From: JBJXGC01 sp046154545
GTDB lineage: Bacteria > Chloroflexota > Dehalococcoidia > Tepidiformales > Tepidiformaceae
Direction of reading: 5' to 3'
Length of the DNA: 13,397 bases
Assembly: GCA_046154545.1 (NCBI GenBank)
Contig: JBJXGC010000295.1
Location: forward strand, 1 to 13,397
Both the position numbers and the translations under genes were made by a program. Numbering within the stretch: the first letter of the stretch is position 1; the number at the start of each line of letters is the position of its first letter. Under the pieces are notes generated by a model, which saw only the letters and a program-made list of their open reading frames with translations, did not search any database and was not told the origin of the DNA. Of this stretch, positions 1-5,869 are shown piece by piece.

Positions 1-506
1 TCAATCTCCATCACGATGGACCGCAGGCTGTTGCCGTGGGCGGCGACGATCACGTCCTTGCCGTCCTTCACGAGTGGCAGGATGTGGGCGTTGAAGTAGG
101 GGAGCGTGCGCGCCGCCGTGTCCTTCAGGCTCTCTCCGTTGGGCGGCGGCACGTCGTAGCTGCGGCGCCAGATATGGACCTGGGCGTCGCCGAACTTCTC
201 CGCGGTTTCCGCTTTGTTTAGCCCTTGGAGGTCACCGTAGTGCCGTTCGTTCAGCGCCTGGTCGTACTCCACGGGGATACCGGACTGGCCGAGCACCTCA
301 AGCACGATCTCCAGCGTCTTCTTCGCCCGCATGAGCACGGAGGTGAAGGCGCAGTCGAAGCGCAAGCCAGCCGCCTTCAACTCTTCGCCCGCCCGGCGCG
401 CCTCCTCCTCGCCCCTGGCCGTAAGCGGCACGTCGATCCAACCCGTGAAGCGGTTCTCCAGGTTCCACTGCGACTCGCCGTGGCGCACCAGCACAAGCGT
501 CCCCAT
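1..506 (-). CDS. gpmA: 2,3-bisphosphoglycerate-dependent phosphoglycerate mutase, 3' end cut by window edge
   Basis: Cytosolic glycolytic/gluconeogenic enzyme interconverting 3- and 2-phosphoglycerate through a phosphohistidine. The 168 visible residues begin MGTLVLVRHGESQWN, with the phospho-acceptor His9 in the RHGE motif. The family signature LNERHYGDLQG follows at about 85-95 (Glu87), and the second active-site histidine is in AAHGNSLRS (His157). The family is usually 205-250 aa, so roughly 40-80 residues lie beyond the left edge. The ATG at 506-504 is fixed by an AGGAGG ribosome site (complement at 511-516), 4 nt upstream. The gene follows the kinase gene on the same strand after a 145-nt gap in which I see no convincing promoter or terminator. 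Identity is very secure from the motifs. Confidence 0.95.
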   Translation of the reverse strand, partial: MGTLVLVRHGESQWNLENRFTGWIDVPLTARGEEEARRAGEELKAAGLRFDCAFTSVLMRAKKTLEIVLEVLGQSGIPVEYDQALNERHYGDLQGLNKAETAEKFGDAQVHIWRRSYDVPPPNGESLKDTAARTLPYFNAHILPLVKDGKDVIVAAHGNSLRSIVMEI

Positions 507-651
507 ACGCCCTCCTCATGGGAGTCTGCCGTCTCTTCCGGCGCGGTCAAGGCCACAGCGATTCGCGCACGTCATTCCTTGCCAAGCAAAGTGTGGCAGC
601 CTCCACGTCCGAGACGCGAAAGAGGCAGGCGATGCCAGGCGCGCCGCGGCC

Positions 652-1644
652 CTATGTCAGTTGCGGCCAGCGTCCATCGAGGTCCAGGAAGAAGTTGAGG
701 TTCTTCCAGGACTCGCGCGTGTTCGGATCGTCCTGGTGCAGGCCGCGGAATTCGGCGATGTAGACCGCTATCTCGGCCAGGTCCCAGCGCAGGCGGTAGA
801 AGTCCAGCATCCAGTTGGCCAGCGCAAGGCCCGTGGCCGCCGCATAGGCCAGCGCGATGGCGCCCGCAGCGTCGGCGACCATCCAAAGGTCTCGCTCAGG
901 CGGCGCCACCAGCACAGTGTCCCAGTCGATGAGCACGCGCCTCGACCCGACGACGAGCGTGTTGGCCGAGTGTGGCTCGCCGTGAGTGACCACTTTGGGC
1001 TGGCTCGGCGCTGCCAGAGCCCAGGCGTCGTATTGCGGGAGCACGCGGCGAATGCTATTCAGCCGTGCCGATAGTAGCGCCCGAGCAGGCTCGGCGAACG
1101 GCCCTCCGGTCCAGGGGCGATGCAACTCTCGCATCGCCGCCTCGAGGGCAGGGCGGCGTGGGAGCTGGAAGGTCTCGACCCCCGCCTCGACCCCGGACAC
1201 GTCGGCCCGGTGCAGAGCGACAAGAAGCTCCAGCATCTCGCTCCGTTCGGACTCGGTGTACTCATCGGGAGCCGGCGGATCGTGCTCAAGATACGGATAT
1301 ACCGCCATGGCGTAGGCCGCAGAGATGCGGACCACCGGCTCGCCCTTCGCGGCGTCGATCGGGGCCACCACGAAGTCAAGGCCCATCGAGCGCAGCGTCC
1401 GGGCGGTCGCGAGCGCGGCCCGCAGCCGTGAATAGAAGCCATCGGCCGTTTCCGAGGGCGCCTCGCGCTTGCCCTGACAGTCATCGACGGTCACAAACCA
1501 CCGTTCACCCGCGACCTCCGCCAGCCAATGGTGGCTCCCGAATCCCACCGGGCGGTATGCCAGCGAGGAGGCTTCGAGGCCCCAGAATTGACGCAGGGCG
1601 GCGCCAACGTCGCCATCGCCAAGATCGCCGGGCGAGCTAAACAT
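652..1644 (-). CDS. Aminoglycoside phosphotransferase (APH)-fold kinase, substrate unknown
   Basis: 330-residue protein of the phosphotransferase-enzyme/choline-kinase fold, which transfers the ATP gamma-phosphate to a hydroxyl of a small molecule. The visible signature is the Brenner-type catalytic loop VVTHGEPHSANTLV (His221-Asn228), followed by the metal-binding segment VLIDWDTVLVAPPERDLW (about 237-254). The catalytic loop has Glu223 where the classical motif HxDxxxxN has Asp; HGE variants occur in this superfamily, so this does not by itself mean inactivity. A candidate N-lobe is residues 35-120. The ATG at 1644 has a GGAG 8 nt upstream. The overall pattern recalls the APH(9)/spectinomycin kinase branch, but many homologues are metabolic kinases, so resistance should not be assumed. 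It follows the Rieske gene after a 102-nt gap that contains a likely terminator. Confidence 0.85.
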   Translation of the reverse strand: MFSSPGDLGDGDVGAALRQFWGLEASSLAYRPVGFGSHHWLAEVAGERWFVTVDDCQGKREAPSETADGFYSRLRAALATARTLRSMGLDFVVAPIDAAKGEPVVRISAAYAMAVYPYLEHDPPAPDEYTESERSEMLELLVALHRADVSGVEAGVETFQLPRRPALEAAMRELHRPWTGGPFAEPARALLSARLNSIRRVLPQYDAWALAAPSQPKVVTHGEPHSANTLVVGSRRVLIDWDTVLVAPPERDLWMVADAAGAIALAYAAATGLALANWMLDFYRLRWDLAEIAVYIAEFRGLHQDDPNTRESWKNLNFFLDLDGRWPQLT

Positions 1645-1696
1645 GGCGGCATCTCCGTCGATGGTGTCTAAGTTCCTCGGCCGCGTTACGCGACAA

Positions 1697-1720
1697 AGGC
1701 CGCCCGGACCGGAGCGGCCT
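1697..1720 (-). terminator. Probable intrinsic terminator after the Rieske gene
   Basis: Read on the minus strand, a 7-bp stem AGGCCGC/GCGGCCT encloses a 10-nt loop and is followed by TTTGT. It lies 27 nt past the Rieske stop codon. The U-tract is short (three T), so termination may be weak and some read-through into the kinase gene is possible. Confidence 0.45.
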
Positions 1721-1746
1721 CGTTCGTGGGTCGTGGATGGGCTGAG

Positions 1747-3039
1747 CTACCGGTCCGGGCCGAAGAGATAGTCGTCGATGGTCTTGTGCATGTGGCGGAT
1801 GCGGCGCTCTTTGTAGTTGATCCAGAGGCCCTCATACGCCCGGCTGTTCATGCCCTTCTGCACGCGCGGCAGGTTGTAGGCATCCTGGTCGAGCACGAGC
1901 CCCAGCGAGATCTCGCCGTGCTTGTGGTCCGTGTGCTCCGGGCGCGGTGGCGGCGCCGCCCCCGCCGGGATGCGCGTGTAGTTCGAAAGGTCGAAGAACA
2001 TCTTGTTCGGGTCCGTCGGATGGGGCCGCTGGCGGAAGAGCATGAACCCGGTCGCGTGCGTGTTGAACGTCATGTTCGGGAAAATCATGTAGTGGTAGTC
2101 GTCAGTGATCTGGTCGTCGTTCAGGTCGCTGACGTCGATCCCGGCCCTGGTCGCGGTCGCGCGCCCGGCCCTCATGAGCGCCGGCCGGACATCGGCCATT
2201 GACCCACCCCAGGTCTCCGGGTCGATCCCGCTCCCCTTCAGCATCATCTTCAGGGGCTCCGTCACCTCGTCCTGGTCAGCGTAGCGCGGGCTCACCAGTC
2301 CGAACGGCACCAGGTAGCGGTTGTGCCGCTCGTAGAGGTCGATCTGGACATTCACGTCATCCAGCATCTGGAGGAGCTGGGGATGGATCCCCTGCACGTG
2401 GTAGACCTCGTTGAAGGCGTCGACGGCTGCCTTCCAGTTTGTGTCCCACTCGATCGTCTTGTCGTTGACGATGTACATCTCGTCCATGTGGTAGGGGTCA
2501 AGGTGCTCCGGGATCACCCCCAGGAACTCCGCGAGCGGCTCGCAATCGGGGTCCATGTTGAACCAGATGAAGCCGCCCCAGGTGCCCGCCTTGCACTCTT
2601 TCAGGCTGAAGTTCTCGATCGGCACGTCCTGGGCGAACGTCTCGATATCCGGCACGCACTTGAGCGTGCCGTCGATGTTCCATTCGAAGAAGTGGTAGGT
2701 GCACTGGAAGCTCTCGGCGTGGCCCGAGCCCGGGTTCCGGATCTGATTACCGCGGTGGAGGCAGACGTTGTAGTAGACCCGGATGCCCTCCGGCCCCGGC
2801 TTCTCCCGCACGACGATGAACGACTCCTTGCCCAGCTCCGTCGTGAACCAGTCGCCGGGGTTGGGGATGTCCTGGAGGCGGCCCGCGCAGTTCCAGACCT
2901 TCGTCCACATCCGGTCCCACTCGAGCTGCATGAACTCGGGCGAGGTGTAGCGCTCCTTGTTGATGAGCTTGCTCCCGAGGTCGGGCTCGGGCGCCTTCTC
3001 GGTGGGGGTCCTGAGGGTGCGGACGGCTTCCATGACCAT
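1747..3039 (-). CDS. Rieske non-heme iron ring-hydroxylating oxygenase, alpha (catalytic) subunit
   Basis: 430-residue oxygenase component that would insert dioxygen-derived oxygen into an organic substrate, using electrons from a separate reductase. The Rieske [2Fe-2S] site is C93-x-H95-x17-C113-x2-H116 (NVCLHRG ... CTYHFFEW). The mononuclear iron site is NWKAAVDAFNEVYHVQGIHP with His214 and His219; the third ligand is probably Asp386 in VLDQDAYNLPRVQKG. The residue linking the two metal centres in naphthalene dioxygenase is Asp; here Glu211 holds that position. M1 is preferred over M3 because AAGGAG lies 8 nt before it. No beta subunit, ferredoxin or reductase gene is in the window, so partners must be elsewhere. 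The substrate cannot be inferred: this family includes aromatic dioxygenases, O- and N-demethylases and quaternary-amine oxygenases. Confidence 0.93.
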   Translation of the reverse strand: MVMEAVRTLRTPTEKAPEPDLGSKLINKERYTSPEFMQLEWDRMWTKVWNCAGRLQDIPNPGDWFTTELGKESFIVVREKPGPEGIRVYYNVCLHRGNQIRNPGSGHAESFQCTYHFFEWNIDGTLKCVPDIETFAQDVPIENFSLKECKAGTWGGFIWFNMDPDCEPLAEFLGVIPEHLDPYHMDEMYIVNDKTIEWDTNWKAAVDAFNEVYHVQGIHPQLLQMLDDVNVQIDLYERHNRYLVPFGLVSPRYADQDEVTEPLKMMLKGSGIDPETWGGSMADVRPALMRAGRATATRAGIDVSDLNDDQITDDYHYMIFPNMTFNTHATGFMLFRQRPHPTDPNKMFFDLSNYTRIPAGAAPPPRPEHTDHKHGEISLGLVLDQDAYNLPRVQKGMNSRAYEGLWINYKERRIRHMHKTIDDYLFGPDR

Positions 3040-3086
3040 GGCGGGGTGCTCCTTGGCGGAAATTGGACGGCTGGCCAGTTACAAGA

Positions 3087-3116
3087 ATCCTATAGACCGG
3101 GCCGCTCGCCCGTCAA
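3087..3116 (-). promoter_or_regulatory. Promoter for the Rieske gene
   Basis: On the minus strand a -35 TTGACG (complement of 3111-3116) lies 18 nt before TAGGAT (complement of 3087-3092), or 16 nt before the overlapping TATAGG. This is the most canonical sigma-70-type promoter in the window. It would give a leader of about 40 nt carrying the AAGGAG ribosome site. It implies the Rieske gene is transcribed separately from the CMD operon. Confidence 0.6.
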
Positions 3117-3162
3117 CGAATCGAAACTCCCGCAGCCGGGCTCAAGCACGTCCCGGCGTCGC

Positions 3163-3681
3163 TCAAGAACTCCCGGGTGTGGGGACGATCGTCGTCTCCA
3201 TCGTCTCAGGTTCCAGGCCGAGCGTGATCAGCACCTTGCTCAGCGCCATGAACAGCCCAACGCCCAGCGCTACCTCGACGATCTGAGGCGCCGTCAGCTC
3301 CCGCTGGAGCGCCTCTTTCGCCTCCGCGCTAAGGCTGCGGGGGTCGCCGATGATCGCGTCCGTGAGCTGGAGGACGGCCTTGTCGCACGCTGTGAGCGCG
3401 CTGCCCTCGTACCCATCCTCGATCGCCCGGACCTGCTCTTCCGTGAGCCCCTCGCTTCGCGCCACGGCGAAGCGCACGTTCCGTCAGAAGCCGCAGTCCG
3501 TGACCCGCGCGTTCCGCATCCGGGCCACCTCTTTGCTCCGATGGTCGGCCACACCCTTGCTCCAGAAGGTCGCGTAGAGGTCCCCGAACCGCCTCAGCAG
3601 CAGCGGCGACTGGGCCATCACCGAACCGAAGTGCGGCGCTTGGCCCGGGATGGCGGAGGAAACGCGTGGCGACGTGGACAT
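3163..3681 (-). CDS. AhpD-like / carboxymuconolactone decarboxylase-fold selenoprotein (CxxU), in-frame UGA read as Sec
   Basis: One 172-residue protein if the in-frame TGA (complement of 3484-3486) is decoded as selenocysteine at position 66. Both halves are recognisable parts of one CMD/AhpD-like domain: upstream GDLYATFWSKGVADHRSKEV (about 33-52) and MRNARVTDCGF (55-65); downstream RNVRFAVARSEGLTEEQ, then TAPQIVEVALGVGLFMALSK near the C terminus. In this fold the redox pair is CxxC; here it is C63-G-F-UGA, so the UGA sits exactly at the second, resolving or peroxidatic thiol position. Reading through gives normal family length and a proper TGA stop. The start ATG at 3681 has CAGGAG 6 nt upstream, 17 nt after the stop of the neighbouring CMD gene, so the two are probably one operon. 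The likely role is thiol/selenol peroxide reduction or a related redox step, by analogy with AhpD. The alternative is a Cys (TGC/TGT) to TGA nonsense mutation; the downstream hairpin argues against it. No sel genes are in the window. Confidence 0.82.
3453..3474 (-). promoter_or_regulatory. Candidate bacterial SECIS hairpin downstream of the in-frame UGA
   Basis: In the mRNA, CGCUUCGC and GCGAAGCG form a perfect 8-bp stem around the loop CGUGGC. The stem starts 10 nt after the UGA and the loop 17 nt after it. Bacterial SECIS elements lie just downstream of the UGA inside the coding region, with the apical loop roughly 16-37 nt away and a G within the first two loop bases. Here G is loop base 2, followed by U, as in the GU of the E. 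coli fdhF loop. The fit is good by inspection; GC-rich coding sequence can form hairpins by chance, so covariation in homologues is the needed test. Confidence 0.65.
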
Positions 3682-3698
3682 GCTCAGGCTCCTGCGGG

Positions 3699-4196
3699 TT
3701 AGTGTAGCGGCTCGGCGGCCGAGGGCGCGGCCGTTGTGGACGATGGCGGCAGTTCGAACGCCAGCCGCAACCGGCAGTTCGCGTCGAACAGCGCCAGGGC
3801 AACCGTCAGCGCCACCACCTGCGGCTCCGTGAAGTGGCGTCCGAGTTCGGCGTGGTCATCGTCGCTGATCGCGTGATGGGCCCACGGCATCTTTTCCGCC
3901 ACCGCAAGGGCGGCACGCTCGGCGGCCGAGAAGCAGGGAGCGGCCTCCCACGCATCGACCGCCGCGAGCTGCTCCGCCGTCACGCCCGAAGCGACATCGA
4001 CCACGGCGAGTTCCGCCTCGCAGCCGTGCAGCTGGGCGATCCGTCTCCGGCAGAGTTCGAGCAGGGGGCGCGGCAGGAGTGCGTCGTCCCAGAACGTGCC
4101 GTAGAAGCGCTTGTACAGCGCCAGCAGCTCTGGCCGGTGGGCGAGCAGCCCCTCGAAGGCCGGGGCGTCATGGTCGGCGGAGGCCAGCCAGCTCAT
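3699..4196 (-). CDS. CMD/AhpD-like fold protein with a single cysteine at the redox motif
   Basis: 165-residue CMD-family protein. The core helix signature is LCRRRIAQLHGCEAELAVVD (48-67), followed by a long central helix region and TEPQVVALTVALALFDANCR (123-142), the usual C-terminal helix of the family. Where AhpD-like members have CxxC, this protein has C59-E-A-E62, so it cannot form the vicinal disulfide. It aligns with the downstream selenoprotein so that Glu62 falls at the Sec position, suggesting an old tandem duplication with divergent roles. I chose ATG 4196 because longer frames would run into the divergent SDR gene and show no family similarity. There is no Shine-Dalgarno sequence, but TAGAAT lies 7 nt upstream, consistent with a leaderless mRNA. 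It is the first gene of a two-gene operon with the selenoprotein. Confidence 0.85.
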   Translation of the reverse strand: MSWLASADHDAPAFEGLLAHRPELLALYKRFYGTFWDDALLPRPLLELCRRRIAQLHGCEAELAVVDVASGVTAEQLAAVDAWEAAPCFSAAERAALAVAEKMPWAHHAISDDDHAELGRHFTEPQVVALTVALALFDANCRLRLAFELPPSSTTAAPSAAEPLH

Positions 4197-4203
4197 GACC
4201 GGG

Positions 4204-4209
4204 ATTCTA
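4204..4209 (-). promoter_or_regulatory. -10 box, leaderless promoter of the CMD operon
   Basis: On the minus strand TAGAAT is 7 nt before the ATG at 4196, placing transcription start at or next to the start codon. No good -35 is visible about 17 nt upstream (CGCGCA). It is back-to-back with the SDR promoter. Confidence 0.5.
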
Positions 4210-4240
4210 CAGGCCGCGCGACGGCGTGCGCGTCTCTCTC

Positions 4241-4246
4241 TAGAAT
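4241..4246 (+). promoter_or_regulatory. -10 box of the SDR gene
   Basis: TAGAAT on the plus strand, about 40 nt before the SDR start. It would give a leader of roughly 33 nt containing GGAGGG at 4277-4282. The two divergent -10 boxes are only 31 bp apart, and an imperfect palindrome (4220-4234, GACG/CGTC outer arms) lies between them. Confidence 0.4.
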
Positions 4247-4286
4247 GCCGTCCGGAGCGGGCTTCTCGCCCGGCTCGGAGGGACCA

Positions 4287-5027
4287 ATGGACATCGCAGG
4301 CAAAGTTGCACTCGTCACCGGCGCCGCATCGGGCATCGGCCGCGCCACCTCGCTCGCTCTCGCCCGCGAGGGCGCGTCCGTCGCTGTCGCCGACATGGAC
4401 GCCACCGGCGGCGCCGAGACCGTCCGGCTCATCACGGCGGCCGGAGGGAAAGCGGCCTTCGTCCAGGCCGATGTCTCGACCCCAGCTGGCATCCGCTCGA
4501 TGTTCGACGAAACCGAGCGCGTCTTCGGCGGCGTCGATATCGTCCACAACAACGCCGGCATCATGAACGGCGGCAACCCGAACTGGCCCGAAAGTTCACT
4601 CGAGCAGGCTGCCCTGGTCGTCAACGTTAACGTGACCGGCGTCGTCATGGGCACGCGCGAAGCCGTCCACCGGATGCGTAAGCGCGGCGGCGGCGTCGTC
4701 GTGAACACGGCCTCGATGGCGGCCCTCGGCCCCATGCCGATGGACCCGATCTACGCCGCCACCAAAGCGGCGGTGCTCCTTTTCACCCAGAGTTGTGCGA
4801 ACCTCGCCGAGACTGAGCACGTGCGCGTCAACACGGTCCTCCCCGGCGTCGTCGACACCCCGATTCTGGGGAAGACCGGCGACGGCACGACACCGGCCGA
4901 TTGGGTTGCGCCGCTGCTCGCCCGCGTGAAGGCGCTGCGCCCCGAAGACATCGCCGCCGCCGTGCTCGACTACGTCAAGGACGACTCGAAAGCCGGTGAC
5001 CATCGCATCGTGAACAACCCGCGGTAG
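4287..5027 (+). CDS. Short-chain dehydrogenase/reductase, classical type, probably NAD-dependent
   Basis: 246-residue cytosolic Rossmann-fold oxidoreductase acting on an alcohol/carbonyl pair. Cofactor motif TGAASGIG is at 11-18. Asp36 at the end of the second strand (VAVADMD) favours NAD(H) over NADP(H). NNAG is at 88-91, and the catalytic residues are Asn115, Ser143 (NTASM), Tyr156 and Lys160 (YAATK). Length is standard for the family. The ATG at 4287 follows GGAGGG by 4 nt; the open frame extends further upstream but overlaps the divergent CMD gene and has no family sequence there. The substrate is unknown. The divergent CMD operon and nearby oxygenase and CoA-transferases suggest a catabolic step, which is inference only. 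Confidence 0.93.
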   Translation: MDIAGKVALVTGAASGIGRATSLALAREGASVAVADMDATGGAETVRLITAAGGKAAFVQADVSTPAGIRSMFDETERVFGGVDIVHNNAGIMNGGNPNWPESSLEQAALVVNVNVTGVVMGTREAVHRMRKRGGGVVVNTASMAALGPMPMDPIYAATKAAVLLFTQSCANLAETEHVRVNTVLPGVVDTPILGKTGDGTTPADWVAPLLARVKALRPEDIAAAVLDYVKDDSKAGDHRIVNNPR

Positions 5028-5045
5028 GCGGCGAGGAGAGACCGT

Positions 5046-5060
5046 TGACCGCCGCGGTCA
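5046..5060. promoter_or_regulatory. Inverted repeat, possible operator of the toxin-antitoxin pair
   Basis: TGACCG-CCG-CGGTCA is a perfect 6-bp inverted repeat with a 3-bp centre. Its right arm covers the expected -35 position (5055-5060) for the -10 at 5078-5083. Type II antitoxins commonly autorepress at such palindromes; this assignment is by position only. Confidence 0.4.
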
Positions 5061-5077
5061 TGGCCGTGACGACCTGC

Positions 5078-5083
5078 TAAACT
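5078..5083 (+). promoter_or_regulatory. Extended -10 box, leaderless promoter of the antitoxin-like gene
   Basis: TGCTAAACT at 5075-5083 is an extended -10 (TGN-TANNNT). The hexamer ends 6 nt before the ATG at 5090, and no Shine-Dalgarno sequence is present, so the transcript is probably leaderless. Confidence 0.5.
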
Positions 5084-5089
5084 GAACGA

Positions 5090-5329
5090 ATGGCCGCCAC
5101 CGCCCGCACACACCGTTTCCGCGACATGACCGGCGCTACACCGGAAGACTACGAGGCGGCGAAGGAAGACATGCGCCGTTGGCTCGACTCCCCGGAAGGC
5201 ATCGCCGCGTGCGGACGGGCCGTCCGGGAGCTGCGGGAGACGCGGCAGTTGATCCTCGATCGGACCGGCGGCAAGGGCATTCCTTGGCAGGACATCGAAG
5301 AGGCTCTGACCCACGGACGTGAGGATTGA
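5090..5329 (+). CDS. Small antitoxin-like protein upstream of PIN toxin
   Basis: 79-residue acidic/basic mixed protein that I do not recognise by sequence. It begins MAATARTHRFRDMTG, is rich in charged helix-forming stretches (about 18-55), and ends GIPWQDIEEALTHGRED. The antitoxin role is inferred from genetics: it precedes a PIN-domain gene, overlaps it (antitoxin stop TGA 5327-5329 inside TTGA), and has a palindrome at its promoter. In VapBC-type pairs the antitoxin C terminus binds and blocks the PIN active site; the Trp-containing C-terminal segment here would suit that. It has no clear AbrB, RHH or Phd motif. Confidence 0.6.
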   Translation: MAATARTHRFRDMTGATPEDYEAAKEDMRRWLDSPEGIAACGRAVRELRETRQLILDRTGGKGIPWQDIEEALTHGRED

Positions 5330-5753
5330 GTCACGTCCTCGACGCGTCCTTCGTCAGCCGCGCTCGAATTCCGTCGCAGTTGCTTGAGGGAGCGGCGGCG
5401 TTCCTCATCGACCTGCTGGAGGGACGGGCCCGACTCGTGGCGCCCACCATGCTGAGCGTGGAGTTCGCTTCGACGCTCCGGCGACTCGAGTCGCGAAGTT
5501 CCCTCACCAGAAACGAGCGGCAGCAGGAGTGGACTGGATTCCTTCGGCTCCCAATCGAGCTGGTGTGGCAGGCCGACTGGGTGGACCGTGCCTGGAGATT
5601 GCGGAAGCTGCAGGGCTGTCAAAGATCTACGACGCGATCTACCTCGCTTGCGCAGAAGGCTTCGGCTTCGAACTGGTGACCTGCGATGCCCGCTTCGCGA
5701 CCGCTGTCCGCCGGGTGAGCCCGGCGACGATCCGCCTCATTGCGCCCGTGTGA
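5326..5753 (+). pseudogene. VapC-like PIN-domain ribonuclease toxin, broken by a 1-nt frameshift
   Basis: Two reading frames together make one 142-residue PIN domain, a Mg-dependent ribonuclease fold used by VapC toxins. The first frame gives LDASF (Asp6) and SVEFASTLRR (Glu46). After a shift near 5613-5615, the second frame gives LSKIYDAIYLACAEG (Asp103) and LVTCDARFATA (Asp121). These are the four acidic residues of the PIN active site. Adding one G to the GGG run restores KLQGLSKIYDA, so one base appears to be missing. The start is a TTG at 5326, overlapping the antitoxin stop; it is the only plausible start that keeps Asp6. There is no canonical slippery heptamer, so programmed frameshifting is unlikely. 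Either the toxin is inactivated in this strain or the consensus has a homopolymer error. Confidence 0.75.
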
Positions 5754-5824
5754 TATCCGGATGACATTGAGGTGCCTCTGTGCGGATTGGGCCGCAGTCG
5801 ATTCGCCTATCGTCTATCGGTCGC

Positions 5825-5839
5825 GAACTGCTAAAGTTC
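5825..5839 (+). promoter_or_regulatory. Promoter -10 with overlapping inverted repeat, ahead of the CoA-transferase genes
   Basis: TGCTAAAGT (5829-5837) is an extended -10 of the same form as those before the antitoxin and the leader ORF at 9289. It lies within a 5-bp inverted repeat, GAACT-GCTAA-AGTTC, a possible repressor site. The leader to the ATG at 5870 would be about 26 nt, with only a weak ribosome site. Confidence 0.4.
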
Positions 5840-5869
5840 CGCGCATCCCATCCGATCGGGACGTGCTCT

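Noticed and set aside
3163..3477. Separate short gene starting at the GTG (3477) after the UGA
   Set aside because: There is no ribosome site for it, it would begin in the middle of the CMD core helix, and the sequence before the UGA supplies exactly the missing N-terminal half.
2323..3702. Long plus-strand open frame (about 459 codons) opposite the Rieske and selenoprotein genes
   Set aside because: It is the antisense shadow of GC-rich codons; its translation has no family motif, whereas the minus strand carries clear Rieske and CMD signatures.
3834..4286. Upstream extension of the SDR frame
   Set aside because: It would overlap the divergent CMD gene completely and lacks SDR similarity; ATG 4287 has a good ribosome site and starts the Rossmann fold at the usual distance.
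4197..4547. N-terminal extension of the first CMD protein
   Set aside because: It would run antisense through the SDR gene and adds no CMD sequence.
5608..5622. Programmed -1 frameshift in the PIN toxin
   Set aside because: No slippery heptamer of the X-XXY-YYZ type is present at the junction; a single lost G is simpler.
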